Part shown: positions 1 to 7,884 of the stretch, in pieces
Position numbering within the stretch: the stretch's first letter is position 1
Layout of the letters: each line of letters opens with the position of its first letter
Assembly: GCA_963975425.1 (NCBI GenBank)
Contig: CAXBGS010000004.1
Coordinates: forward strand, 62,001 to 126,000
From: CAXBGS01 sp963975425
GTDB lineage: Bacteria; Planctomycetota; Planctomycetia; Pirellulales; Pirellulaceae
DNA length: 64,000 nt
Direction: 5' to 3'
Translations under genes and position numbers: made by a program
Notes under the pieces: generated by a model
Seen by the model: only the letters and a program-made list of their open reading frames with translations
Databases searched by the model: none
Told to the model about the DNA's origin: nothing

Positions 1-342
1 CCACTCGCATTCCAGCGATTTGCTCCACCGGTCACCGTGAAATTCCGCCAGTGTCAACAACATCGATTCGGTCCAATCGGTAAAGTCTTCTCGTGAAATA
101 CCGCGGGCCTGATGTTGTCGGCCGAGCATTTGCAAGTATGGACCGAGGCCGGACGCCTTTCGACTCTGAATGGTTTCGACTAGTACAATCGCGGAGGTCA
201 ACAGGATCGCCTGCCGATCCATATCAACTCCTCGAAAGTACGTCTGCAGGTGCGGACATTCTTTGAAAAAGCGTTCATAGAACCGGGCACCTAGCGAATG
301 CTCGGAACGCAAAATTTCGTCGATGCTTTCGGTGATATGCAT
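1..342 (-). CDS. globin-domain protein (3' end cut by window edge)
   Basis: The reverse strand from the ATG encodes 114 residues running off the left edge. The pattern fits a bacterial globin fold: FYERFF near residue 22 followed by P-x-L and an aromatic (helix B/C region), then LGRQHQARGI with the candidate proximal haem histidine near residue 78, then a WTESMLLTLAEFHGDRW stretch typical of helices G/H in flavohaemoglobin N-termini and single-domain globins. The expected role is haem-based oxygen or NO binding in the cytoplasm. Because the 3' end is missing, it cannot be decided whether this is a stand-alone globin, a flavohaemoglobin or a globin sensor fused to a signalling domain. No good ribosome-binding site is visible. 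The family call is an inference from motif spacing. Confidence 0.7.
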   Translation of the reverse strand, partial: MHITESIDEILRSEHSLGARFYERFFKECPHLQTYFRGVDMDRQAILLTSAIVLVETIQSRKASGLGPYLQMLGRQHQARGISREDFTDWTESMLLTLAEFHGDRWSKSLECEW

Positions 343-522
343 TTCGGTTCAATTTCACAGCGTAGCGGGACAGCGCCACCTTGGCTTAGCAACGCATGCC
401 AGAGCGTCGTCGTCACGGGAAATCCACCTTCGGGCGAAGGCGGCTACGTTCATGCAACAATTCACGATGTTTCGAACGGAAAGTTGCGTCTTCCGTTTCG
501 GCGCTGCTAAACAAGACAGACT

Positions 523-870
523 TTAGAAGTGTCCGCAATGCGAACGCTCGGCTAGATTCATGAGTTCACGCGATCCTTCGACGAGCGCGACCTCGCCTGC
601 CTCATCTCGCACATTCACGTTGGAAACGTCGATGACGCCCGAGAGCTGATAAAAGATGTAGCCTGGCGACGCCAGCGAAACCAACTTCACGCGTTTTTCG
701 TCCTTGCGAATGATGTGTCCGCTGGTCAAGTCACGGACAAATGAGAATCCTTCGACTTTCACCAATTCGTTTTCACAGGCAAGCGTTCGTCCCACGAAAA
801 ACCGGGCTTCGTCATGCGGAAACATACGACGGTGGGAAATCAAAACAACATCGCCTCGCTCGAGTAGCAT
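523..870 (-). CDS. small conserved hypothetical protein (115 aa)
   Basis: I do not recognise a named family. The start was set at the ATG preceded by AGGAGA seven bases upstream; the frame stays open for another 79 codons but that extension looks non-coding. The protein begins MLLERGDVVLISHRR, continues with a compact beta-rich body rich in V, F and charged residues (EGFSFVRDLTSG, DEKRVKLVSL) and ends with the hydrophilic AERSHCGHF. There is no signal peptide or membrane segment, so it is probably cytoplasmic. The globin-domain gene lies downstream on the same strand after about 180 bases, so the two may be co-transcribed. Codon use looks like that of neighbouring genes, which supports it being real. 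Confidence 0.6.
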   Translation of the reverse strand: MLLERGDVVLISHRRMFPHDEARFFVGRTLACENELVKVEGFSFVRDLTSGHIIRKDEKRVKLVSLASPGYIFYQLSGVIDVSNVNVRDEAGEVALVEGSRELMNLAERSHCGHF

Positions 871-1371
871 CAGTATTCTCCTGCTGATTGGATCCATGGA
901 ATCGCGGTTCGTCCGACGCGACGGCGAAACCCAAGAGGTAGACGCCTCTTGCTCTGCTTGATCCTGAGTTGCATTTGTGATGCCCAAGTCCGACCAGCCA
1001 TTCGATTTCATCGCAAAGCTGGCTAAAAAAAGTAAGATAAGCCGCCGGTAACGATTAAACCGCCACAGTTGCCCCCGTCTTGAACAAAACATCATGCACG
1101 ACGTCATGCGTGTTCGGTATCAAATCATCGGATGTGTGTCTTGGTGGCACAGTCCATGATCGTCGAGGGAACATAGCGACACACTTTTCGCATTCCAGAT
1201 CATGTTTCGTGTTCAACGTTGACGGCTGAAAAGATTCTGCGTCCGGCCAAGAAGCGGTTGTGATTCCTTGCGAGGGTTCCCGATTGCCATCAATGCAGCG
1301 GCGGAAAACCACCTCGGACGTTAACGCTCGTGACGTCGCTAGCCCGTTTCAGATGCTCAGGGAGGATGATC
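871..1371. other. divergent intergenic region
   Basis: About 500 bases separate two divergently transcribed genes, so promoters for both must lie here. No convincing -35/-10 pair, operator or RNA gene was found. An open extension of the minus-strand gene runs through part of it but lacks coding character. Confidence 0.5.
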
Positions 1372-2442
1372 ATGGGTTTCTCACGAACTTGGATTCGAAT
1401 CGCAACCGTCGCCGTTGCGTTTCAGCTTGTCGCCGCAGTGAATGCAAGCGGCCAGTGTGACAGTTGCAGCCCGAGCGGTTGTGACGGGTCGCAGTGTGAC
1501 GCGATGTGCTGCGACGCCGGATGTGGGTCCTGTGATGGACTGGGTTGCCTCGGCGGCAGTTGTCTCGGTGGCGGTTTCTTTGACGCAATCGCCGACCGAC
1601 TTGATTCGTGCAGCCTCGTTCAGCCTAGCGATCGTTGCTTTGACGATTTCATCAGCCCGATGCTGAACTTTGTTTTCTTTGAAGACCCAAGAAACGTCAC
1701 CGAGTTGCGACCGATCTTCGTGACACACTCGGTCCCCGATACCATCGGCAGCGGTGTCGCGGCGGGAGGTTCGGTCCAACTGCTCGCGATGCAATTTCGC
1801 GTTGCCCTGACGGATCGACTAAGCTTGATTGCGGTCAAAGACGGCTACATCTTTGACAACACCAACGGCGCGCTCGACACGTTGCTTGACGATGGCTGGG
1901 CGGATGTTTCGGCAGGCTTGAAATACAATTTTTTGCGTGACACTTGTCGTGGCACACTCGGATCGGTGGGCTTCACGTACGAGATCCCCATGGGCAATGA
2001 GGACGCGCTGCAAAGTATCGGCGACGGCGAGTTTCATTTCTTTGCAACCGGCGGACAGCGATTGTTCGATGGCAATGCACACGTCTTGAGCAGCGTCGGC
2101 TATCGGCTGCCTGTCGACGACGATGTCCAGACAACCGCGATCCACTGGTCCAATCACTTTGACGTTCGCTTGAACGAACGCACCTACATATTCACCGAAG
2201 CGGCTTGGTGGCATTGGACCGACAGTGCCGACACGGGAGCGGCCCTCGGTGTTGCCGGACAAGACCTGTTCAACCTATCGTCGACCAACGTGGACGGAAA
2301 CGATTTGGTCACTCAAAACGTCGGTCTTAAGTTCAAACCACGCAGCAACGTCGAGGCAGGGATCGCATACGAGTTCCCACTGACGGGATTCAAGGATGTG
2401 ATTGAAGACCGCGTTCAGCTTGACCTGATCGTTCGCTATTGA
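1372..2442 (+). CDS. predicted outer-membrane beta-barrel protein with Cys-rich N-terminus
   Basis: The start was chosen because GGAGG sits six bases upstream of this ATG. A signal peptide (about residues 1-25, ending near VNASG) is followed by a striking cysteine/glycine-rich stretch with repeated CDSCSPSGCDG-like units over residues 28-65. The remaining 290 residues alternate hydrophobic and polar residues and show strand pairs (FRVALTDRLSLIAVKDGYIF, ADVSAGLKYNFL, VGLKFKPRSNVEAGIAYEFPLTG). The protein ends in RY, an aromatic C-terminus as in outer-membrane barrels. A Cys-rich segment of this kind may crosslink to the planctomycete wall or a neighbour, but that is inference. It appears to be a single-gene unit ended by a hairpin terminator. 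The substrate is unknown. Confidence 0.7.
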   Translation: MGFSRTWIRIATVAVAFQLVAAVNASGQCDSCSPSGCDGSQCDAMCCDAGCGSCDGLGCLGGSCLGGGFFDAIADRLDSCSLVQPSDRCFDDFISPMLNFVFFEDPRNVTELRPIFVTHSVPDTIGSGVAAGGSVQLLAMQFRVALTDRLSLIAVKDGYIFDNTNGALDTLLDDGWADVSAGLKYNFLRDTCRGTLGSVGFTYEIPMGNEDALQSIGDGEFHFFATGGQRLFDGNAHVLSSVGYRLPVDDDVQTTAIHWSNHFDVRLNERTYIFTEAAWWHWTDSADTGAALGVAGQDLFNLSSTNVDGNDLVTQNVGLKFKPRSNVEAGIAYEFPLTGFKDVIEDRVQLDLIVRY

Positions 2443-2476
2443 CCAACGCTTTGGGAAATCAATCTAGCTCCCCCGG

Positions 2477-2513
2477 CGGCTCGAACGCGTTGCGTTCGGG
2501 CCGTCTTTTTTTT
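2477..2513 (+). terminator. rho-independent terminator
   Basis: A 12-base-pair stem (CGGCTCGAACGC paired with GCGTTCGGGCCG, one T-G wobble) with a short loop is followed by a T-rich run. It lies just past the beta-barrel gene and is the clearest intrinsic terminator in the window. Confidence 0.85.
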
Positions 2514-2656
2514 GCGTGAGTCTCGGCCGCGCGGGATTGCGCACGCCCGCAATCGCGAGCGCAGAACCTCAAGCTTGCAGGGATTCCCAAGTGCAGCGAG
2601 CCAAATCAACCTGCACGTGCTAATTGCCGGATCGACAAAGCGCACGGCCGCCGCGT

Positions 2657-3517
2657 CTAGCTTGCCGCAACTTTTTTCATCGCCGCCTTGGCAACAGCAA
2701 CGCACTGGCGGATATCATCAATCGGATCGGTGGGGTTCTCTTCGTACTCGAGCGAGATCGCACCGTTGGCAGGAAAGCCGACGGCTTTGAGTGCATAGAA
2801 TACGCCTTCGACATCCAAGTGCCCTTTGCCCAAAATCACACCCTCGGTCTTCTCTTGCATTTCTGCGAAGTCTTTCAGGTGGATTCCGTACAGTCGCCCT
2901 TTCAGCAACCGGATGACTTCCGTTGCGTTTTCGCCGCTACGGATGTAGTGGCCCAAATCGGCGCACGCACCGATCCGCGGGTCATGTCCCTCGATGGCTT
3001 TCAAGACATCGACAACCTTGTTGTATCGATGGGCGGGACCGTGATTATGAATTGCGACACGGATATCAAACTCCTTGACCAAGTCGTTCAAATTGCCGAA
3101 CGAGTCGGGATCGGGGTCGGCGGTGATGGTAGGAATCCCTAACGCCTTTGCAAATTCGAATACCTTTCGATTCGCCTCGGCATCGGCAGTCAACTTGTTC
3201 ACGCCGTGAGACGAGATGCTCATTCCCAAGTCTGCCACCTTCTTCTTGGTCGCTTGGATTTCTTCCGCAGATGCATCGGTCGCCAACATCCCGCGATAAA
3301 ATTCGACTTGCGAGAAACCTAAATCGCTGGCGTGCTGAAGCGCGTCATCGAGGCTGAATTTTCGCAGCGAAAACATCTGAATGCCAAGTTGAAAGTCACC
3401 ACCATCACGGCTGGAACTTTTGTCGGCGAACGCCACGCGAGGCAAGGATGCGACCGCAAGTGCGGCAGAGGACGAAGCCAGGAATCGACGGCGAGAGAGG
3501 TGGGTATCGTTGATCAT
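2657..3517 (-). CDS. Tat-exported sugar phosphate isomerase/epimerase-like protein
   Basis: This is a 286-residue xylose-isomerase-like TIM-barrel protein. The chosen ATG gives an N-terminus with a twin-arginine signal (SRRRFLASSSAALAVASLP, residues 8-26), so the folded protein is probably exported. An upstream in-frame ATG would add 22 residues ahead of the signal and is less likely. Barrel signatures include GIQMFSLR near the start, VEFYRG, VAIHNHGP and HLKD near the C-terminal third, with conserved His, Asp and Glu positions suited to a divalent metal. Planctomycetes carry many such exported proteins, generally linked to breakdown of unusual sugars, but the substrate cannot be read from sequence. 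It is convergent with the beta-barrel gene and stands alone. Confidence 0.8.
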   Translation of the reverse strand: MINDTHLSRRRFLASSSAALAVASLPRVAFADKSSSRDGGDFQLGIQMFSLRKFSLDDALQHASDLGFSQVEFYRGMLATDASAEEIQATKKKVADLGMSISSHGVNKLTADAEANRKVFEFAKALGIPTITADPDPDSFGNLNDLVKEFDIRVAIHNHGPAHRYNKVVDVLKAIEGHDPRIGACADLGHYIRSGENATEVIRLLKGRLYGIHLKDFAEMQEKTEGVILGKGHLDVEGVFYALKAVGFPANGAISLEYEENPTDPIDDIRQCVAVAKAAMKKVAAS

Positions 3518-4482
3518 CGAAAGACTCTTAAGGTCAACAGTGGGGAAGGAACAATGAAATCGAGCAGCGAAGTCAAGCCGCAAACTCCGATTCGAACAGT
3601 ACGTTCAAACACAGAATTTCAACAGCACATTCGAACCACGGACTCGGTCCGATGACTGGGCTGAACGCAGGGCGACTATTGTAGTCCATTCTTAGCCCGG
3701 CACTGAGCCTGTCCACGATGAAAACCCCAGCACGGCATCCTATCGATCCAGAGGCCGGCTCGGAACGTGAATCCTTGACAATCGGTCGACGTATCGCATG
3801 ATTCGTCGACAACTGAACAGCTGCGTTCGGCAAGCCCCCGTCAGACGGCACACGCTGGTGGCACCTATCCGTTCACTTAGTCACCGCGATTGGTCGCGGC
3901 CAACGAACTGCAGCGAGACACAAGATGCGGCGATACACAAGATGCGGCGATACACAGGAGGCGGCGGTGGATGCGGACAGGCCGTGGATGAGAACGAACA
4001 ATCGATGGGCTGCGCAGCCTGCGACAAGACACCGTTGGCTCTGGTATCCGGGCGCTCCTTGGAACACAAGTGACGGTCGGTCACACGACCGCGATGTGCG
4101 ATCGGCGTGCGAAAATGTTTCGATTGCCTTGACTGCGGCATCGTCGTGATGGAAAACGGTGATCCGATTCAAGCGAACACGCATGCGGTCCTCGATCGAA
4201 AGACATACACGGTGAAAATACCGTCGTCCTTATTGCGCCGCCCAGCACTGCAGGTTGCTCGAATCATACTGGAAAAGCCTCCAGCAAAAATAGAAGAAGG
4301 CGTGTTCAACAACGGCATCGAATCCAGCGCAGTGCCCAAGAATCGGACTTTGCCACCGATCGACCGGACACGTGTGCCAGCTTTATTTCCGGACCGAAAC
4401 ATCTCGGCCGATCTTGCATTACCAGACCGATCTTGCGTTGCCACAGACAGATCGATTCGCAATCATCGATGACGACGATACT
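3518..4482. other. long intergenic region
   Basis: Almost 1 kb separates the isomerase from the TrmK-like gene. Short open frames exist on both strands but none has a plausible start, composition or recognisable domain. The only structure seen is a 17-base tandem duplication near the middle. If the methyltransferase starts at the upstream ATG (4372), the gap shortens by about 110 bases. Confidence 0.5.
3918..3957. repeat. 17-bp tandem duplication
   Basis: The unit ACACAAGATGCGGCGAT occurs twice perfectly and is followed by six bases of a third copy. It lies in non-coding DNA. Confidence 0.9.
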
Positions 4483-5127
4483 TTGACCAAACTCGACAAA
4501 CGACTGCAGGCGGTTGCCAACCGGATTCGAGCATCGACACATGCGGATGTCGGTTCCGATCACGGGTACTTGCTGCGCTGGCTTTTGTCGCGGCGACAAA
4601 TCAGGCGGGGTATCGCGATCGAAAACAAGCAGCAACCGTTTCAGCACTCGCAATCAGTGTTGGCCGGATACGATGTGGACGTGCGACTGGCCGATGGACT
4701 GCACGGTCTTTTTGATGGTGAAGCGGACAGCCTGAGCATCTGCGGGATGGGCGGCCGAAGCATCGTTCGTATTCTGTCCGACCTGCCGGATCGAGTGCCG
4801 CAAGCATTGGTGCTGCAACCCAATCGAGACGTTGACCTGGTACGGTCTTGGGGCCTGCGAAGTGGTTACCACTTGATCGATGAATGCATAGCAGACCAAA
4901 ACTGGTCACACCAAATCCTGCAGTTCCGACGCGCCACATCGACGACGGACCCCGCCTACAAGGGACTCGATCAAGAAGCCGCGCTGATCTTTGGCCCACT
5001 CTTGCTGAAGCGATTCGAGCCCACGCTTGCGCTGCGTTTACAGGACGAACGGGCTTACCTGAACCAATTCGACAAGCTCGGACCTAAATCATCCAAGCGG
5101 CTCGCCGCGATCAATCGCATCCTTTGA
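4483..5127 (+). CDS. trmK: TrmK-type tRNA (adenine-N1)-methyltransferase
   Basis: This is a SAM-dependent Rossmann-fold methyltransferase of the TrmK family, which methylates N1 of A22 in tRNA in Gram-positive bacteria. With a TTG start the protein opens TKLDKRLQAVANRI, matching the usual TrmK N-terminus, and is about 214 residues long, near the family norm. Diagnostic motifs follow in order: DVGSDHGYL (SAM-binding loop), RLADGL, and SICGMGG (post-catalytic motif), then LQPNRDVDLVRSWG. The frame is open further upstream to an ATG at 4372, whose extra 37 residues look unstructured, so the true start is uncertain. No ribosome-binding site resolves this. The gene appears monocistronic. Confidence 0.75.
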   Translation: MTKLDKRLQAVANRIRASTHADVGSDHGYLLRWLLSRRQIRRGIAIENKQQPFQHSQSVLAGYDVDVRLADGLHGLFDGEADSLSICGMGGRSIVRILSDLPDRVPQALVLQPNRDVDLVRSWGLRSGYHLIDECIADQNWSHQILQFRRATSTTDPAYKGLDQEAALIFGPLLLKRFEPTLALRLQDERAYLNQFDKLGPKSSKRLAAINRIL

Positions 5128-5697
5128 GTCGGACGCCAGAGACATTGCAGGCGTCAAACTGATTTGACTCAGGAATGGGTCACCAGGGCGAGTCGAGAAC
5201 CAGTCTCAGTACCGCCCGGCGCCCGACGTCGCGCAGCGAGGATGCGTGAGAACTCGCAGGCACGCCGATCGAAACCGCCCAAACTACGTAATTGATTCGG
5301 TCAGACATGCAATCGACGACCTGAGCCGCGGCAATTGCCGAAACATTGCGGAGATCCGCAGTTTCTCACATCAGGCCTTTATTGGCGTTGGTAATAGCCA
5401 AGCCACCCGACATACTTCGGACGCGATTGCACGGCAAATCTTGTTGGGTCACCGCACCGGAGCCCGGTTGGGCGAACCCACTTGATCGGGACTGGGTGAA
5501 CGCGATGAGAGTTTTCGTCGCTCGAGTCATCGATAACAGCAGGTGCGTTGCGGTCATCGGCAAAGAGATCCATGGAATGCGACAAACAACGAAACAAGAG
5601 ACAAAGTGTGCGGGACATCCGGCGGGAACCCGCGTAGTAGCGCAATGGCATATTTTAGCTTGCCTGGCCACGGAACGTTCACAATAGGAGTGTACGA
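5128..5697. other. intergenic region upstream of the CsrA-receiver gene
   Basis: Nearly 570 bases contain only short unconvincing frames. The promoter and 5' leader of the CsrA-receiver gene should be here. The last 15 bases hold a strong AGGAG ribosome-binding site eight bases from the ATG. No sRNA or riboswitch structure was recognised. Confidence 0.5.
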
Positions 5698-6486
5698 ATG
5701 CTGGTTCTTTCTCGACGGGAGGCAGACAAAGTTCTGTTTCCAAGTCTTGGAATCTCGGTGGAGGTGTTACGTGTGCAAGGCAACAAGACCCAACTGGGTA
5801 TTGAGGCGCCGAAAGACATACCGATCCTGCGTCATGAGATTGCGAGTATCGACGATATCAAGCGAGCGTCCGATCAAGCGATCGGTGACGACCGTCTGAG
5901 TTGCTTGATTCGTGCAATTCACCATCGACTCGACACCGCTGCATCCAGCTTGAATGAGATGCAACACTCCGATCCGGCATGCACCGAGCAAATGTCGCAG
6001 ACGCTGATTGAAGAGCTTTTCCGCGAATTGCGGGAGCTGGAAAACGAAGCCAACGATGTGCTGATCGAATCGGGAGTCCAGGTCAATGATTCACCGCAAG
6101 CCTTGCTGGTAGACGATTGCGCAAACGAGCGTCGGCTGCTGGAATCGTATCTGGATCTTTGTGGTTTTACGGTAACGACGGCCGAAGACGGTCAACAGGC
6201 GCTAGAATTCCTTTCGATGCATGCGTTGCCTGACGTTGTCCTGCTGGACATGATGATGCCACGGATCGACGGACCGACATTTGTTCGAACGGTTCGAGCC
6301 GATCCGAAGCATCGCAAGATCCCGATCTTCGCGTTAACGGGGCTTCCGCCTCAAGCGATCGATGTGCCGACAGGTGACGACGGTGTCAATCGCTGGTTCA
6401 TCAAACCCATCGATCCCAAAGAAGTCGTCGCCAGCGTCGCGACTCACCTGACGACGTCCACGCCCCTGATCGCTCAGCATCACTGA
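5698..6486 (+). CDS. CsrA domain fused to a response-regulator receiver domain
   Basis: Residues 1-50 match carbon storage regulator CsrA (MLVLSRREADKVLF, VLRVQGNKTQLGIEAP, ILRHEI), including the conserved Leu4 and the RNA-contacting Arg at position 45. Residues 51-130 look helical and may act as a linker or dimer element. Residues 133-250 are a receiver domain: acidic pair DD 139-140, phospho-acceptor D184 in VVLLDMMMP, T214 and K236 (FIKP). CsrA normally binds GGA motifs in mRNA leaders to control translation; a receiver on the same chain suggests that phosphorylation gates RNA binding. A strong AGGAG site precedes the start. No histidine kinase is adjacent. The final residues come from a 17-base tandem repeat that also supplies the stop codon. 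Usual CsrA proteins are only about 60-70 residues. Confidence 0.9.
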   Translation: MLVLSRREADKVLFPSLGISVEVLRVQGNKTQLGIEAPKDIPILRHEIASIDDIKRASDQAIGDDRLSCLIRAIHHRLDTAASSLNEMQHSDPACTEQMSQTLIEELFRELRELENEANDVLIESGVQVNDSPQALLVDDCANERRLLESYLDLCGFTVTTAEDGQQALEFLSMHALPDVVLLDMMMPRIDGPTFVRTVRADPKHRKIPIFALTGLPPQAIDVPTGDDGVNRWFIKPIDPKEVVASVATHLTTSTPLIAQHH

Positions 6487-6525
6487 TCGCTCAGCATCAC
6501 TGATCGCCCAGCATCACTGATCGCA
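6464..6525. repeat. 17-bp tandem repeat spanning a stop codon
   Basis: The unit CACTGATCGCTCAGCAT occurs about 3.6 times. The first copy encodes the last residues of the CsrA-receiver protein and the second supplies its TGA. Because 17 is not divisible by three, a change in copy number would leave the following frame unrelated. Confidence 0.9.
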
Positions 6526-6659
6526 GCAGCTTCTATCACTCAGCACGCTTGCGGATTGCAATCGGCAGCTTGCCAAGCTCTTCATTCGCGCAGCACGCGG
6601 TAGAGTCCTTCGTGCGATGTGCGTCGATCGACACGCGATCAAGATTGTCGGCGATTCTG

Positions 6660-7688
6660 TTATTGATCGACGACGTTGCCAACAACGTCGGGTTGCCCAT
6701 GATCACCGTGATCATGCGCGTGCCCTGGCAAGCTCTCGATCGCGACAGCCAACAACACGCCCGCGAATAACGCGGCGGTCAACTTTCCGCGATCGTGGTC
6801 GTGAAAAGAAACTTCCGGCAATAAATCCGACAACGCAATACAGATAAAGAACCCGGCCGAGACCGCCAAGCCCCATCCCAACACGGTGTCGCCGCCGGAT
6901 AGCTGCTTGGCACCAAAGTAAAACAAGAATGCACCCAGCGGGCAGGCGAGTGAAAAGAGCAAATTGACAAAGTTGCGCTGTCCGATCGGCCAACCGCTTC
7001 GCTGCATGACCGATGTGATCGCAAAGGCGTCAAGCGGTTTGTGAAGTGCGACGGCAAGAAACGTCCCCAGCCCCGCCAGTCCCAAAAAAGTATTGGGATG
7101 CCAGTCGGCAAACACACTAGCCGCCAAGGCCACGCCGTCCATCATCGTGTGCAGCCCCAATCCGAACAGCATTCCCAGCCAACCCAGCCCGCGACTGGGG
7201 CTGTCGTGGTCGCAGGAATGTGTGTGCACGTGATCATGTGTGTGATGTTCGCGTCCATGACCAGGGTGCCCATGGTCATCATGCCCATGATCGTCGTGCC
7301 CGTGGCCATCATGCCCATGGTCATCGCCAGCGTTGTTTGACACCTCCGCGACCGCATGCCGATCAAGGGTCTGCGGTGGGGAGGATTCCGGTTCGACCGG
7401 GCAAGCGATTTCGCTGTGCTGGTGTGTGTGGAACGCTCGCAACAGCAAAAACATCGCGATCACGCCACCCAACCCCGCGACGTCGGCCCAGTAGGCGGAT
7501 CCGAGCAGCTCGGCGGCGTGGGGCAGCATGTGCAACATGGCGATTCCCAACATCAAGCCAGCCACAAAGCTCATCATGACCTGTGTCCGCAGGTGCGTCA
7601 TGCGCACGACCGTTGGCAGCCATCCGCCCGACACGGAAGCACACACGATAAAGACACAGTAGACGGCGAGCAGGATTCCCATTTGCAT
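6660..7688 (-). CDS. ZIP-family metal transporter
   Basis: This inner-membrane ZIP permease of about 342 residues probably imports zinc or a related divalent metal. Eight membrane segments are visible. A long histidine-rich loop between segments 3 and 4 contains many HGHD/DHGH units, a normal ZIP feature thought to sense or buffer metal. Segment 4 carries LHTMMDGVAL and segment 5 ALHKPLDAF, matching the paired H-x3-D-G and H-x2-P signatures that line the transport path. Two alternative ATGs lie within six bases; the first of the pair was used and no ribosome-binding site decides between them. The upstream gene on the same strand is a c-di-GMP protein about 200 bases away, so linkage is uncertain. 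Confidence 0.88.
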   Translation of the reverse strand: MQMGILLAVYCVFIVCASVSGGWLPTVVRMTHLRTQVMMSFVAGLMLGIAMLHMLPHAAELLGSAYWADVAGLGGVIAMFLLLRAFHTHQHSEIACPVEPESSPPQTLDRHAVAEVSNNAGDDHGHDGHGHDDHGHDDHGHPGHGREHHTHDHVHTHSCDHDSPSRGLGWLGMLFGLGLHTMMDGVALAASVFADWHPNTFLGLAGLGTFLAVALHKPLDAFAITSVMQRSGWPIGQRNFVNLLFSLACPLGAFLFYFGAKQLSGGDTVLGWGLAVSAGFFICIALSDLLPEVSFHDHDRGKLTAALFAGVLLAVAIESLPGHAHDHGDHGQPDVVGNVVDQ

Positions 7689-7770
7689 TTGCCGCAAAGG
7701 GTACGCGATTACGATCGAAATGCAACGGCGCTGCAATCTGGGATTAAGCCGGGTCCCTCAATCTGAAAGC

Positions 7771-7802
7771 CGCAACTCCGAAAGCCCGCAACTCCGAAAG
7801 CC
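7771..7802. repeat. 16-bp perfect tandem duplication
   Basis: The unit CGCAACTCCGAAAGCC occurs twice in the gap between the GGDEF protein gene and the ZIP gene, with a partial copy just before it. Confidence 0.9.
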
Positions 7803-7884
7803 TGGATCGCTGCAACGCTCGAGAATTCCTCGGCCTGGCGGCGGCTTACCGTCGGCGACGGCTCCCGGCTGCAGTCGATTGACG

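Noticed and set aside
523..1107. 194-residue version of the small conserved protein
   Set aside because: The upstream 79 residues look non-coding, and a strong AGGAGA site precedes the internal ATG.
4107..4472. 121-codon frame in the gap before the trmK-like gene
   Set aside because: No ribosome-binding site or recognisable domain, and it overlaps the likely methyltransferase leader; composition is unlike neighbouring proteins.
5640..5665. Possible sigma-54 promoter (TGGCAT ... TTGC) before the CsrA-receiver gene
   Set aside because: The GG-to-GC spacing is 13 bases rather than the required 10.
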